From Candidatus Hydrogenedentota bacterium (GTDB lineage Bacteria > Hydrogenedentota > Hydrogenedentia > Hydrogenedentales > CAITNO01), in contig CAITNO010000074.1 in the NCBI GenBank assembly GCA_903893795.1, positions 25,966 through 89,965 on the forward strand: a DNA stretch of 64,000 bases. Direction: 5' to 3'. The number at the start of each line of letters is the position of its first letter. Position 1 is the first letter of the stretch. The notes beneath the pieces are model-generated. The model did no database searches. It worked only from the letters and a program-made list of their open reading frames with translations, and was not told the DNA's origin. This document shows, in pieces, positions 33,914 through 43,596 of the stretch. Both the position numbers and the translations under genes were made by a program.

Positions 33914-35400
33914 ATGATTTATCCCAGCCTCGATGAATTCCGCAAGATCGCCCGGCCCAATGCCGTCGTGCCGGTCTACAAGGAAATTCTCGCCGATCTT
34001 GAAACGCCGGTCACGGCCTATCTCAAAATATCGCGCAGCCAGCAGTTCGCATTCCTCCTTGAAAGCGTCGAAAAGGCCGAGGTTATCGGCCAGTACTCCT
34101 TCCTCGGCGCCAACCCCTCCATCGTGTTCCGGTCCAAGGGCCGCCACGGCGCCATCATCCGCAACGGTGTGGAGGAAAGCTTCGAGTCCGACAACCCGCT
34201 CCGCGAACTGCGTGCGCTCATGGCGCAGTATGAGCCCATCAAACTGCCGGGCCTGCCCGCGTTCCACGGCGGCGCCGTGGGTTACCTGTCCTATGACCAG
34301 GTGCGCTTCTTCGAGAAGCTGCCCGACACCAACCCCGACCCGCTCAACCTGCCCGACCTCTACTTCATGATCACCGACACCATTGTCGTATTCGATCATG
34401 TGAAGAACAAAATACAGATTGTGTCCAACGCCCACTGCAACGACAACGCCGACGCGGTGTACAACGAGGCGGCCCGAAAGATTTACGAGATAGAGCAGAA
34501 ACTGCGCGGCCCGCTGGTGGTCAGCACCGAGCGCCTGCACAACGCGCCCGAAGAGGACGTGACCCCCGAGTCGAACTTCACCCGCGAGGCGTTCTGCCAG
34601 GCCGTCAGCAAGGCGAAGGAGTACATTAGCGCCGGCGACATCTTCCAGGTGGTGCTATCGCAGCGCTTCCGCCGCAACGTGGGGGCCAGCCCGGCCAACC
34701 TGTACCGCGCGCTGCGCTGCATCAACCCGTCTCCCTATATGCTGCTGGTCCAGTTCCCCGAGTTTGCCCTGGTCGGCTCCAGCCCCGAGGTGATGACCCA
34801 GGTGAAGCAGGGCACCTGCATGGAGCGGCCCATCGCGGGCACGCGCAAGCGCGGCGCGACGCCGGAGGAGGACCTGGCCCTCGAAAAGGACCTCATGGCC
34901 GACGAAAAGGAAATCGCCGAGCACATCATGCTCGTCGATCTCGGCCGCAACGATGTGGGCCGCATCAGCCAGCCCGGCACGGTGGCGCCGGTGCCCGGCA
35001 AACTGATGGTCGTGGAGCGCTACTCCCATGTAATGCACATCGTCAGCGAGGTGGCGGGCAAAATGAAGCCCGACTGCGACGCCTTTGACGCCATCGAGGC
35101 GACCTTCCCGATGGGCACCGTCAGCGGCGCCCCCAAAATCCGGGCCATGCAGATTATCGACGAACTGGAGCCCGAACGGCGCGGCCCCTATTCGGGCGGC
35201 TGCGGCTATATCAGCTACGACGGAGACATGGACACCTGCATCCTCATCCGCACGATGGTGGTGAAGGACGGCATGGCCTACCTGCAGGCAGGCGCGGGCA
35301 TCGTCTACGACAGTGACCCGGACCGCGAATACGAGGAAACCGTCAACAAGGCCAAGGCGCTGTTCAAGGCCGTGGACTTTGCCGAGAAGGGGCTCGAATC

Positions 35401-35404
<4 letters not shown>
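33914..35404 (+). CDS. trpE: Anthranilate synthase component I TrpE
   Basis: TrpE converts chorismate to anthranilate, the first step of tryptophan synthesis, using ammonia passed from TrpG. It is 496 residues long, as usual. The tryptophan feedback motif 'LLES' is present ('[12 protein letters not shown]'), which favours TrpE over the PabB paralogue. The catalytic half shows '[16 protein letters not shown]', '[16 protein letters not shown]', '[11 protein letters not shown]' and '[15 protein letters not shown]'. The stop overlaps the start of trpG by four bases (ATGA), so the subunits are translationally coupled. AAGGAA precedes the ATG. Confidence 0.95.
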
Positions 35405-35976
<572 letters not shown>

Positions 35977-36070
35977 TTCACCCCCGACACCGGGCCATTT
36001 TTGCCGTCAATCCGAAAGCGGTAAAATATGCGTAAAACCGCAACGGCCAAAAACTTACCGTCCATGGCGT

Positions 36071-36099
36071 TTGACATGGCACAGGACGTGTGCTAAAGT
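36071..36099 (+). promoter_or_regulatory. Promoter of the poly-Gly membrane protein gene
   Basis: A perfect TTGACA and TAAAGT are separated by 17 bases. Transcription near 36106 leaves a leader of about 47 bases before the ATG at 36153. Confidence 0.6.
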
Positions 36100-36152
36100 A
36101 GCCCTGTTTGGCTCAAGGGTCTTTATCTCGTCCACAGGAGCGTTTTCTTACC

Positions 36153-36752
36153 ATGGCTCTGAACAAAAAACAGCTTAAGATTGTCGAGCAACTGGAGCGC
36201 CGGACTGAACTAACCAGGGAGTTCATGAACGACTGGCTGTTGTTCAATCAGGTCCTCACTTCCTACCCCAATCCGGGCGTGAACAAGGCCCAGTTGGAGC
36301 AGCAGTTTCTCAAGATAAAGAGCAAGCTGGCGCGCGAGCACCGGGTGCTCAAGGATACGCTGGCGAACGACTACACACTTGACGGCAACACGATGAACAT
36401 CGTGAGTGGCGCCACAAGCCTTGAGGCCATCTACGCCCAGTCGGAAGTGGCCCTCAAAAAGCTGCAAACCGAATGGCATCGCGCGTTCATCTCCATCAAC
36501 GAGACCCTGGGCGTGATCGAGGACAAGAAGTCCCGCGCCGAGCGCGGCGAGCGCGTCTTCCTGGCCACCAACGATATGATGGGTGGCGGCGGTGGCGGTG
36601 GTGGCGGCGGTGGAATGAGCTCCAACACCAAGACGTTCCTGATCATTGGGGCGGTGATAGCGGCTCTTGCCATTGTCATCTTTTTCGACATTGGTGGAAT
36701 CGGCACCATGTACAAGAGTGCGCTCGGGATGGGCACCACCATTCCCAGGTAG
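36153..36752 (+). CDS. Coiled-coil membrane protein with an 11-Gly linker
   Basis: A 199-residue protein with no family I recognise. Residues 1-145 are charged and helical, with heptad-like stretches ('KKQLKIVEQLERRTELTREF', 'LEQQFLKIKSKLAREH'), which suggests a cytoplasmic coiled coil. Eleven glycines in a row then join it to a single hydrophobic helix near the C-terminus ('FLIIGAVIAALAIVIFF') and a short tail. The ATG at 36153 has AGGAG 12 bases upstream; the ORF-track start is 45 bases earlier without support. It lies between trpG and the HU gene and has its own promoter. Confidence 0.65.
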   Translation: MALNKKQLKIVEQLERRTELTREFMNDWLLFNQVLTSYPNPGVNKAQLEQQFLKIKSKLAREHRVLKDTLANDYTLDGNTMNIVSGATSLEAIYAQSEVALKKLQTEWHRAFISINETLGVIEDKKSRAERGERVFLATNDMMGGGGGGGGGGGMSSNTKTFLIIGAVIAALAIVIFFDIGGIGTMYKSALGMGTTIPR

Positions 36753-36833
36753 CCGTCATCTGAGGCTGTGCGCCCTTCCGCCCTGTTTCCCGGGAGGCGT
36801 CTTTGGATTGCATTCAGTCGTGAGGAACTTGCG

Positions 36834-37145
36834 TTGACCAAGCGTGAACTTGTGATAGATGTCGCCGAACGGCTGGGCTTCACCCAGAATGAGGTGGCGG
36901 GCGTGGTGCAGACCACGCTGGACAGCATTCTCGAGGCGCTGGCGCGCGGTGACCGGCTGGAAATCCGCAATTTCGGCGTGTTCGAGACAAAGAAGAGAAA
37001 CGCGCGCACCGGACGGAACCCGCGCACGGGCGATGCCGTGCCCATCCAGCGCAAGCGGGTGGTTTCCTTCAAGCCCGGCAAGGCAATCAAGGAGATGGTC
37101 GACGGAAACGGTGAAACTGCCTTGTCAGGAGAGCAGTCAGACTGA
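36834..37145 (+). CDS. HU/IHF-family DNA-bending protein
   Basis: A small nucleoid protein that bends DNA as a dimer. The TTG at 36834 is chosen: GAGG lies 8 bases upstream and it yields 'MTKRELVIDVAERLGFTQNE', the typical family start. The DNA-binding arm signature is clear in 'GDRLEIRNFGVFETKKRNAR' followed by 'TGRNPRTGDAV', closer to IHF than to HU in wording. It is 103 residues long. No partner subunit is near. It lies upstream of tatC in the same direction, with a 115-base gap. Confidence 0.85.
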   Translation: MTKRELVIDVAERLGFTQNEVAGVVQTTLDSILEALARGDRLEIRNFGVFETKKRNARTGRNPRTGDAVPIQRKRVVSFKPGKAIKEMVDGNGETALSGEQSD

Positions 37146-37260
37146 CTGCCGTGCCGCAAGCCGGGCGCCTGCCGCTCCAGCCGCGCGGATGCGGGGAAAA
37201 CGCCGGGGCTTGGGTTCTTTTTCCGACCCAATTTGACCACACCCAACAGGACGCGGGTTT

Positions 37261-38097
37261 ATGACCGAAGAAGAAGCAAGGATGACCTTTACCGAGCATC
37301 TCGGTGAACTGCGCGACCGCCTGATTAGATCCATGATTGCGGTGGTGGTCGCGGTCATTGCCTGCTACATCTTCTCGGACCGCATATTGGACGTGCTCAA
37401 GCGGCCCCTCGATCCGGTCCTTTCCGGGGCTCTGGCGCCGGGAAACGCCCTTGCAACCCCCGCGTCCAAAACTGGGCCGACCCCGCCATCCTCTGATAGC
37501 GCCTCAAAAGCCCGCCCGTTCAGTTGGACCATCATGAATCCCTTCGAGTCGATTCAGGTGAAGCTGAAGATCGCCTCCTATGGCGGGTTGGTCTTTGCAT
37601 TTCCCTTCATCCTCTGGCAGTTGTGCGCCTTCATTTTTCCGGGGCTCAAGCCCGGCGAGCGGAAACTCGTCAAGGTACTCCTGTTAGGGTGTGCCGGATT
37701 GGGCTTTCTGGGCGTGTCGGTGGCCTATTTTGGCGTGTTTCCGCTGGTCCTCCCGTACCTGCTTGAGTGGACCCCCCTGTGGGTGAACGTGCAGCTTCGG
37801 CTCGACGAGACGCTGACGATCATCGTCAAGTGCCTGGCCGCCTTCGCGCTGGCATTCCAGTTCCCGATGGTCGTGCTGGTGCTGGTCTACATGGACCTGC
37901 TGACGCCGCAGTCGCTGCGAAACTACCGCAAAATTGTGATCGTTTCCCTGTCGGTGGTGGCCGCCGTGCTCACGCCGCCCGACCCGCTGTCCATGACGAT
38001 CATGCTGGTTCCGCTTGTGTTGTTGTACGAGGCAAGCATTTGGATGTCCTACGTCGTGGTGCGGCGCAGGAACCGCACCACTGAATTGCAGCCGTAA
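37261..38097 (+). CDS. tatC: Twin-arginine translocase TatC
   Basis: The core receptor of the Tat system, which binds twin-arginine signals and exports folded proteins. Family marks are 'FTEHLGELRDRLIRS' at the N-terminus, 'FPFILWQLCAFIFPGLKPGE' and 'AAVLTPPDPLSM' with 'LVLLYEASIW'. Six membrane helices are expected. The first outside loop has a Pro/Ser/Ala-rich insertion (about residues 55-85, 'ATPASKTGPTPPSSDSASK') that makes it longer than typical TatC. tatB follows after 13 bases, and a Tat substrate gene is only 1.6 kb downstream. Confidence 0.95.
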   Translation: MTEEEARMTFTEHLGELRDRLIRSMIAVVVAVIACYIFSDRILDVLKRPLDPVLSGALAPGNALATPASKTGPTPPSSDSASKARPFSWTIMNPFESIQVKLKIASYGGLVFAFPFILWQLCAFIFPGLKPGERKLVKVLLLGCAGLGFLGVSVAYFGVFPLVLPYLLEWTPLWVNVQLRLDETLTIIVKCLAAFALAFQFPMVVLVLVYMDLLTPQSLRNYRKIVIVSLSVVAAVLTPPDPLSMTIMLVPLVLLYEASIWMSYVVVRRRNRTTELQP

Positions 38098-38110
38098 GGA
38101 AAACGCCAGG

Positions 38111-38635
38111 ATGTTCGAGAGTATCGGCTTTAGCGAGATGCTGCTCATTGCGGTCATAGCACTGATTGTGCTTGGCCCGGAGAAGTTTCCCGAATATGCC
38201 AAGATTTTCCTGCGCGCCACGCGCGACCTGCAGGGCTATATCCAGGGAATCCGCGAAGACCTGGCCAAGGAAGTGAACCCGCTCAAGGGCGAATTCGACA
38301 AGCTCAAGCGCCAGGACCCCGAGAAACTGCTCGATGCGCTCATGAAAACCGGCGACAAGGAAGAGAAGAAGCCCGAGCAGAAGAACGACGGCTCCAACGA
38401 ACTTGTGGCCGGCGGCGGTTATGGGTCCGGGTCCGACACCCCCCAGAGCGACGCCGACAGCCACCCCTACACAGAGTCGTCATCCGCCACCGCAACAGAG
38501 GCAAAGCCCGAGCCGCCCGCCGAGTCTGCAGCAAACCCGAATGGTCCGGGCGCCGAAGCGGTGCCTGCGGGCGACAGCGCCACTTCCGCCAAGAACCCCG
38601 ATTTCCACTACGCGCCGCCCGAGCGGATGGATTAG
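38111..38635 (+). CDS. tatB: Tat translocase TatB-like protein
   Basis: A TatA/TatB family protein: one N-terminal helix ('GFSEMLLIAVIALIVLGP'), the hinge 'GPEKFPEYAK', an amphipathic helix, then a long polar, Pro/Ser/Glu-rich tail (about residues 80-174). The Glu in the membrane helix and 'GFSE' point to TatB rather than TatA. The ATG at 38111 follows TAAGGA at 12 bases. No separate tatA is in the window, so this protein may serve alone with TatC or with a TatA coded elsewhere. Confidence 0.85.
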   Translation: MFESIGFSEMLLIAVIALIVLGPEKFPEYAKIFLRATRDLQGYIQGIREDLAKEVNPLKGEFDKLKRQDPEKLLDALMKTGDKEEKKPEQKNDGSNELVAGGGYGSGSDTPQSDADSHPYTESSSATATEAKPEPPAESAANPNGPGAEAVPAGDSATSAKNPDFHYAPPERMD

Positions 38636-38669
38636 ATTTCAAGAGGGCCAAACCGGCAAGGGAACCGTC

Positions 38670-39659
38670 ATGCAGGAAATGATGGAGCTGATGGGGCAGG
38701 TCAACACGATTGCCAACGCCTACAAGCGGTCCCAAATCCTCTTCACCGCCCTCGACGGAAACGTTTTCACCCTCCTTGAACAGCCCGTCACCGCCTCTTT
38801 TGTCGCCGAAAAAACCGCTTGGGACTTGCGCGGCACCACCATGCTGCTCGACGGGCTCGTAGCCCTGCAGTTGGTGGCCAAGAAGGACGGCGCCTATCAA
38901 AACGGGAAAGCCGCCTCCGCCTGTCTCGTGCCCGGCGCCCCCGCGTGGCAGGGCGACATTCTGCGCCACACCCAGGCAAGCTGGCCCGCATGGGCCGAGC
39001 TTTCCCAGTGCGTGGCCACGGGAAACTGCAGCAACATCCGCGAGCATGAACTTTCCGGCGTGGCCCTCCGCAATTTCATTCTCGGCATGGACAATGTGGC
39101 CTCGTTCAGCGCGCCCGAAGTGCTGCGCAGTCTGGACCTCTCCCGCTACACCAATATGCTCGACCTGGCGGGCGGCCCGGCCACCTACTCGATTGCCTTT
39201 CTGAAGGCGCATCCGCAGATGCGTGCAACACTCTTTGACCGCGCTGCGGTCATCGCCCTTGCGCGGGAAAAGGTGGCGGCGGCCGGCCAGCAGGACCGCT
39301 TTTCCTACATCGCCGGCGACTGCCTGGCGGAGGCTTACGGAGGACCCTACGACATGGTCTTCCTGTCGAACATCATCCACAGCTTCAGTCCGCAGCAGAA
39401 CGTGGCCGTGTTCCGCAGGGCCTATGAGGCCCTGGCACCCGGCGGCTCCATCATCATAAAAGACTTTCTAGTGGAAAATGACCATTCCGGCCCGCCCTTC
39501 AGCCTCATCTTCTCGCTTCACATGCTGGTGCACACGCCGGGCGGGGGCACCTATTCCTTTGAAGAGGTGGGGGAGTGGACAGACCGGGCCGGATTCCTGC
39601 CCGGCCGCGCCCTCTCCGTCACCCAGCAGACGAGGCTTTGGATCGCCGACAAGGGATAA
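38670..39659 (+). CDS. SAM-dependent methyltransferase, O-methyltransferase type 2 fold
   Basis: A 329-residue protein with an N-terminal winged-helix dimerisation domain ('FTALDGNVFTLLEQPVTASF', 'TTMLLDGLVALQLV') and a C-terminal Rossmann methyltransferase domain. Motif I appears as 'MLDLAGGPATYSIAFLKAHP' and a later block as 'GGSIIIKDFLVEND'. This layout is that of acetylserotonin/caffeate O-methyltransferase-like and polyketide-tailoring enzymes; the substrate is unknown. The ATG at 38670 follows AAGGGAA; the earlier part of the ORF-track frame lies inside tatB. The Tat-exported oxidoreductase gene follows 20 bases later, so they may share a pathway. Confidence 0.75.
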   Translation: MQEMMELMGQVNTIANAYKRSQILFTALDGNVFTLLEQPVTASFVAEKTAWDLRGTTMLLDGLVALQLVAKKDGAYQNGKAASACLVPGAPAWQGDILRHTQASWPAWAELSQCVATGNCSNIREHELSGVALRNFILGMDNVASFSAPEVLRSLDLSRYTNMLDLAGGPATYSIAFLKAHPQMRATLFDRAAVIALAREKVAAAGQQDRFSYIAGDCLAEAYGGPYDMVFLSNIIHSFSPQQNVAVFRRAYEALAPGGSIIIKDFLVENDHSGPPFSLIFSLHMLVHTPGGGTYSFEEVGEWTDRAGFLPGRALSVTQQTRLWIADKG

Positions 39660-39679
39660 ACAACCAGGAGGACCCTGAC

Positions 39680-40936
39680 ATGCCGAACGAAACCACACGC
39701 CGTGACTTCCTGCGCGCAGCCACCGTGGCCGGCGCCGCCACCGCCATGTCCATGAGCGCGTCCAGCTATGCCCGCGTTCTGGGCGCCAACGACCGGATCG
39801 GCGTCGGCATGATCGGCTGCGGCGACCGCGGCCGCGGCGCCCACATGCCCGGCCTGCACCGCTACGACAAAGCGCAGAACGCGCAGTTTACCGCGGTCTG
39901 CGACGTGTGGACCCCCGTCCGCGAGGAAGCCGCCAAGATGACCAAGGACTGGTACGGGGAGGAGGCCAAGAAGTACACCAGCTTCCGCGAACTGATCGCC
40001 GACAGGAATGTGGACGCGGTCATGATCGCCGCGCCCGACCACCTGCACACCGCCTGCCTCAGCGCCGCGGCGGAGGCCAAGAAGGACGCCTACTGCGAAA
40101 AGCCGCTGGCCCACAGCATGGCGGCGCTGACCTCCACCGTGGACGCGGTCAAGGCGAGCGGCATTGTGGTGCAGGTGGGCACGCAGCTCCGCAGCATGCC
40201 GACCATGGCAGGCGCGCGCGAACTCTACAAGACCGGCGTGCTGGGCAGGGTCGCCCGCATCGAGCAGCAGCGCAACGGCACCCGCCCCTTCTGGTACAGC
40301 AGGCTCAAGGACGCCAAAGCCGCGGACGTGGACTGGAAGGAGTTTCTGGGCTGGGTCCCCGACGAACCCTTCTCCTCCGACCGCTACAGCGGGTGGTACG
40401 GCTACCGCAGCTTTTGCAACGGGCTCATTCCCCAGTTCGGCAGCCACTACATCGACCTGGTCCACTACATCACCGGCGCGGGCTTCCCGCTGAACGCCGT
40501 GTCGCTGGGCGGCACCTTCACCTGGAAGGACGAGCACAACTTCGACGTGCAGGATCAGACGCAGTGCCTGTGGACCTATCCCGAGGGTTTCATGGTCACC
40601 TACTCCACCTATTTCGGCAACGGCAACGGCAGCACCTTCAAGATTTTCGGCGATCAGGCCACCATGGACCTGCTGGAATGGGAGCATCCGTTCATCACCG
40701 ACGAGGGGGCGGGCAAGCCCGACGGGCGCGTGAAGGACAAGAAAATGATCGAGGAGGTGCCCATGCCCGACCACATGCTGGACTGGATCCAGTGCGTCCG
40801 CACCCGCAAAACGCCCAACGCCTCCATCGACGCGGGGTACCAGCATGCCGTGGCTTGTCTCATGGGCGTCATGGCCTGCGACACCGGCAAACGCATGATT
40901 TACGACGCCGAAAAGCGCGAGATCCGCGAAGGCTGA
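39680..40936 (+). CDS. Tat-exported Gfo/Idh/MocA-family oxidoreductase
   Basis: A 418-residue NAD(P)-dependent dehydrogenase-like protein. The N-terminus is a twin-arginine signal ('TTRRDFLRAATVAGAA'), so it is exported folded, presumably with its cofactor. The Rossmann part has 'IGVGMIGCGDRGRGAHMPG' and the conserved 'YCEKPLAHS'. The second domain contains 'SHYIDLVHYITG'. Exported members of this family are common in Planctomycetes-like genomes and are thought to act on sugars; the substrate here is unknown. AGGAGG lies 8 bases before the ATG, and a strong terminator follows at 40992. Confidence 0.85.
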   Translation: MPNETTRRDFLRAATVAGAATAMSMSASSYARVLGANDRIGVGMIGCGDRGRGAHMPGLHRYDKAQNAQFTAVCDVWTPVREEAAKMTKDWYGEEAKKYTSFRELIADRNVDAVMIAAPDHLHTACLSAAAEAKKDAYCEKPLAHSMAALTSTVDAVKASGIVVQVGTQLRSMPTMAGARELYKTGVLGRVARIEQQRNGTRPFWYSRLKDAKAADVDWKEFLGWVPDEPFSSDRYSGWYGYRSFCNGLIPQFGSHYIDLVHYITGAGFPLNAVSLGGTFTWKDEHNFDVQDQTQCLWTYPEGFMVTYSTYFGNGNGSTFKIFGDQATMDLLEWEHPFITDEGAGKPDGRVKDKKMIEEVPMPDHMLDWIQCVRTRKTPNASIDAGYQHAVACLMGVMACDTGKRMIYDAEKREIREG

Positions 40937-40991
40937 GCCCGAAATTCGGGACCGGCGTTCCCGCTTGTCACCGTTGAGAGTTTCCCCATGG

Positions 40992-41017
40992 CGCCCGCCC
41001 TCGTGGCGGGCGTTTTT
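40992..41017 (+). terminator. Intrinsic terminator of the tat-oxidoreductase operon
   Basis: CGCCCGCC-CTCGT-GGCGGGCG forms a perfect 8-bp stem directly followed by TTTTT, 56 bases after the oxidoreductase stop codon. Confidence 0.9.
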
Positions 41018-41101
41018 CTGCACGTTATTCCGCCAATCCCCAAGAGTTCCCTTCGTTTTTCACTGACAGAATGAAACAGGAAGCCTCGATGCGGTTGCAT
41101 C

Positions 41102-41140
41102 AAAAAGAAATCCCCCCGCGCTGTTCGCGCGGGGGGATTT
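41102..41140 (-). terminator. Intrinsic terminator of rny
   Basis: Read on the minus strand, a perfect 14-bp stem (AAATCCCCCCGCGC) with loop GAACA is followed by CTTTTT, 23 bases after the rny stop codon. Confidence 0.9.
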
Positions 41141-41162
41141 CGGCTTGCAAGACTGTTTTGGG

Positions 41163-42731
41163 TTACTTCGCGATTTCGACGGCGCGGGTCTCGCGCACGA
41201 CGGTCACACGGATCTGGCCGGGATAGGTCATCTCGGCTTCGACTTTGCGGGCGATGTCGTGGGAAAGCTGCAGGGCCTCGGCGTCGCTCACCCGGTCCGG
41301 CTGGACCACGATGCGCACTTCGCGGCCCGCCTGAATGGCGAAGGCCCGGTCCACGCCGGGAAAGTCGATGGCAATCTGCTCCAACTGCTCCAGGCGCTTG
41401 ATGTAGTTCTGCAGCATCTCGCTGCGCGCGCCGGGCCGCGACGCCGACATGGCGTCGGCCGCCTGCACGAGCACGGCCGTGAGCGTGTTCATGGGCATTT
41501 CGCCGTGGTGCGCGCCCACCGCATTGGCAATCGCCTCGGGCTCGCCGTAGCGTTTGCACAGGTCGTGGCCCAGCACGGCGTGGGAGCCCTCGACCTCGTG
41601 GGTGAGGGCCTTGCCCAAATCGTGGATGAGTCCGGCGCGCTTGGCCTCGTGGATGTTGCAGCCCAGTTCGGCGGCCATCAGGCCGGCGATGTGGCACACT
41701 TCCAGCGAGTGGCGCAGCACATTCTGGCCGTAGGAGGTGCGGTAACTCAGGCGGCCCAGCAGCTTGATGATTTCCGGGTGCAGCCCGTGCACGTCGGCCT
41801 CCATGCAGGCTTCCTCGCCGCGCTCTTTCATCGTCCGCGCCAGCTCCTCGGTCACCTTCTCGACCACTTCCTCGATGCGGGCCGGGTGGATGCGGCCGTC
41901 CTGGATCAGCCGTTCCAGCGTGATGCGGGCGGTTTCGCGGCGGACCGGGTCAAACCCGGACAGCACCACCGCCTCGGGCGTGTCGTCGATGATGACGTTC
42001 ACGCCGGTGGCGTTTTCCAGGGCGCGGATGTTGCGGCCTTCACGGCCGATGATGCGTCCCTTCATGTCGTCGCTGGGCAGGGCCACCACGGAGACTGTCG
42101 TTTCGGCGGTGTGGTCGGAGGCGCAGCGCTGGATGGCCTCGCCAACGATCCAGCGGGCCTTCTTGTCGGCGTTTTCGCGCAACTCGTCCTCGATGCGCTT
42201 GAGTTCGAGGGCGCAGTCGCGCTTGACCTCGTTTTCAAGACGGGCGAAGAGGTCCCTGCGGGCCTGTTCGGCCGTGAGTCCGGCAATGGCCTCCAGCTTG
42301 CTTGTCTGCTCGGCGATGAGGCCGTTCAGGCGCTCGCGCTCCTTTTCGTTGGCCTTTTCCTTGGCGACCAGGTTGCGCTCCTGGGTGGTCATTTCGGCCG
42401 TGGTCTTGTCAAGCGCCGCAGCGCGGGCGTCAAGGCCCTGTTCCTTGGTCACGAGGCGCTTTTCGACCTCGCCCATTTCACGGCGGGCTTCCCGCTTTTC
42501 CCCTTCCAGTTTTTCGCGCAGATTGATTTCGAGTTCTTTGGCGGCGTTCTTGCCGTCCCGGACGATTCCCGACGCGTTGCGTTCGGCCTCGCTGATGAGT
42601 TGGGCCGCCTCCCGTTTGGCCTTGCTGACGGCACTGTTGCCGCGGAATTGGGAAAGGACCATCGCAATGATAATCCCCACCACCAGCCCGCCCACAGCGG
42701 CGGCCACTGGAATGACTATGCTAATCGGCAT
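41163..42731 (-). CDS. rny: Ribonuclease Y
   Basis: A membrane-anchored endoribonuclease that starts bulk mRNA decay. The 522-residue protein shows the full order: one N-terminal helix ('IVIPVAAAVGGLVVGIIIAM'), a long coiled coil (about 35-205), a KH RNA-binding domain ('GRIIGREGRNIRALENATG'), and an HD domain with the metal motif in 'LIHDLGKAL' (about residue 370) plus 'VGAHHGEM'. It ends 'YPGQIRVTVVRETRAVEIAK', as in other RNase Y. AGGAGG lies 7 bases before the ATG. A consensus promoter at 42999-43028 gives a leader of about 260 bases, unusually long for this gene. Confidence 0.95.
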   Translation of the reverse strand: MPISIVIPVAAAVGGLVVGIIIAMVLSQFRGNSAVSKAKREAAQLISEAERNASGIVRDGKNAAKELEINLREKLEGEKREARREMGEVEKRLVTKEQGLDARAAALDKTTAEMTTQERNLVAKEKANEKERERLNGLIAEQTSKLEAIAGLTAEQARRDLFARLENEVKRDCALELKRIEDELRENADKKARWIVGEAIQRCASDHTAETTVSVVALPSDDMKGRIIGREGRNIRALENATGVNVIIDDTPEAVVLSGFDPVRRETARITLERLIQDGRIHPARIEEVVEKVTEELARTMKERGEEACMEADVHGLHPEIIKLLGRLSYRTSYGQNVLRHSLEVCHIAGLMAAELGCNIHEAKRAGLIHDLGKALTHEVEGSHAVLGHDLCKRYGEPEAIANAVGAHHGEMPMNTLTAVLVQAADAMSASRPGARSEMLQNYIKRLEQLEQIAIDFPGVDRAFAIQAGREVRIVVQPDRVSDAEALQLSHDIARKVEAEMTYPGQIRVTVVRETRAVEIAK

Positions 42732-42992
42732 GCACCCTACCTCCTGGTTCCGTTAAGGAACACGTGGTTATGGTTCGTCGGGCAGGAGGAGCGCAGTCGG
42801 ACGGACGCAATCTAAATCAACCGTACAGTCGGTGCCTTTGGGGCACCCACATGGGCTTGCCAACATTTGCCGTCGCGTGTGTCATGGCGAGAATACCCGA
42901 ACCGCCCTCGGGGGCGCGTATATGCCTGTGGTCCGAATGACTGCCGACCTCAACCTACCGGAAGTTCCTATTATAAAAAGCCTTAGCGTTCT
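42732..42992 (-). other. Long structured leader of rny, or a separate small RNA
   Basis: About 260 bases between the predicted transcription start and the rny ATG hold no open frame worth naming. Read on the minus strand there is a perfect hairpin, GGTGCC-CCAAA-GGCACC (near 42831-42847), and several GC-rich inverted repeats. No intrinsic terminator separates it from rny, which favours a leader. It does not match any RNA family that I can recognise. Confidence 0.4.
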
Positions 42993-42998
42993 TCTGCC

Positions 42999-43028
42999 AT
43001 TATATGCAGGCCGGGTGGCATCTGTCAA
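42999..43028 (-). promoter_or_regulatory. Consensus sigma70 promoter upstream of rny
   Basis: On the minus strand, a perfect TTGACA (43028-43023) and a perfect TATAAT (43004-42999) are 18 bases apart. It is the strongest promoter sequence in the window. The start would fall near 42992. Confidence 0.75.
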
Positions 43029-43596
43029 TGAATTAGAAACGACACATTTTACTAATATGCGCGCGACAGAGCATGGCGGGCAACAGGTTGCACAAGGTGA
43101 ACACTCTGCACTTCACGACCATCGCGTTTTAGCGAACAGGCGCGATCATTCGCAGGCCGATCTGACGGGACCGCCAAGAGAAGTGCCCGCACACTCGTAT
43201 TCTTAAGTATTAGGCGAGACCCTCCCAACTGCTATAAATACGCATTGAATGTTTTTGTTGACAAAGCCTACAGCCTCTGATAGGTTAATGGACGCATCAG
43301 GCAGTGGGTGATGTAACCGAACTTTCAGGGGTGACGCCCGCGCGCGGGAATTCTTGCCGCAGGGGAAACCAAGAGGCTGGCGGAGAGGGTACACTAACAT
43401 GAAAAAGGGAATGACGGCGGTTCTGCCACATGCGGGGGCGGTGCGGGAGGGTTCTCTTTGCGGGGACCTTGTGCCCGCACGGACACACTGTATAAAAGGC
43501 GAAAGTGTCCTGCAATTCACATCGGGATCGGACCGTGGAAGGATGCTAAACAGTGGCCTGACCCAGAATTGCCCAGGGGCAAAGGATATCTAACAG
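43029..43596. other. Intergenic region with two candidate plus-strand promoters
   Basis: It lies between the rny promoter and the DUF3592 gene. On the plus strand, TTGACA at 43258-43263 is followed 17 bases later by TAGGTT, a weak -10. TTGTGC at 43469-43474 with TATAAA at 43491-43496 (16 apart) is a better-placed candidate for the DUF3592 gene. GC-rich hairpins lie between 43325 and 43480. A 64-codon frame at 43399 has no protein-like features. An unannotated small RNA is possible but unproven. Confidence 0.35.

Noticed and set aside
42732-42992. Possible 6S RNA, tmRNA or known riboswitch upstream of rny
   Set aside because: Conserved sequence parts of those families are not visible; it is listed only as a structured leader.
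43399-43593. 64-codon frame between rny and the DUF3592 gene
   Set aside because: No ribosome site at proper distance, no hydrophobic or family pattern, and it overlaps GC-rich hairpins.
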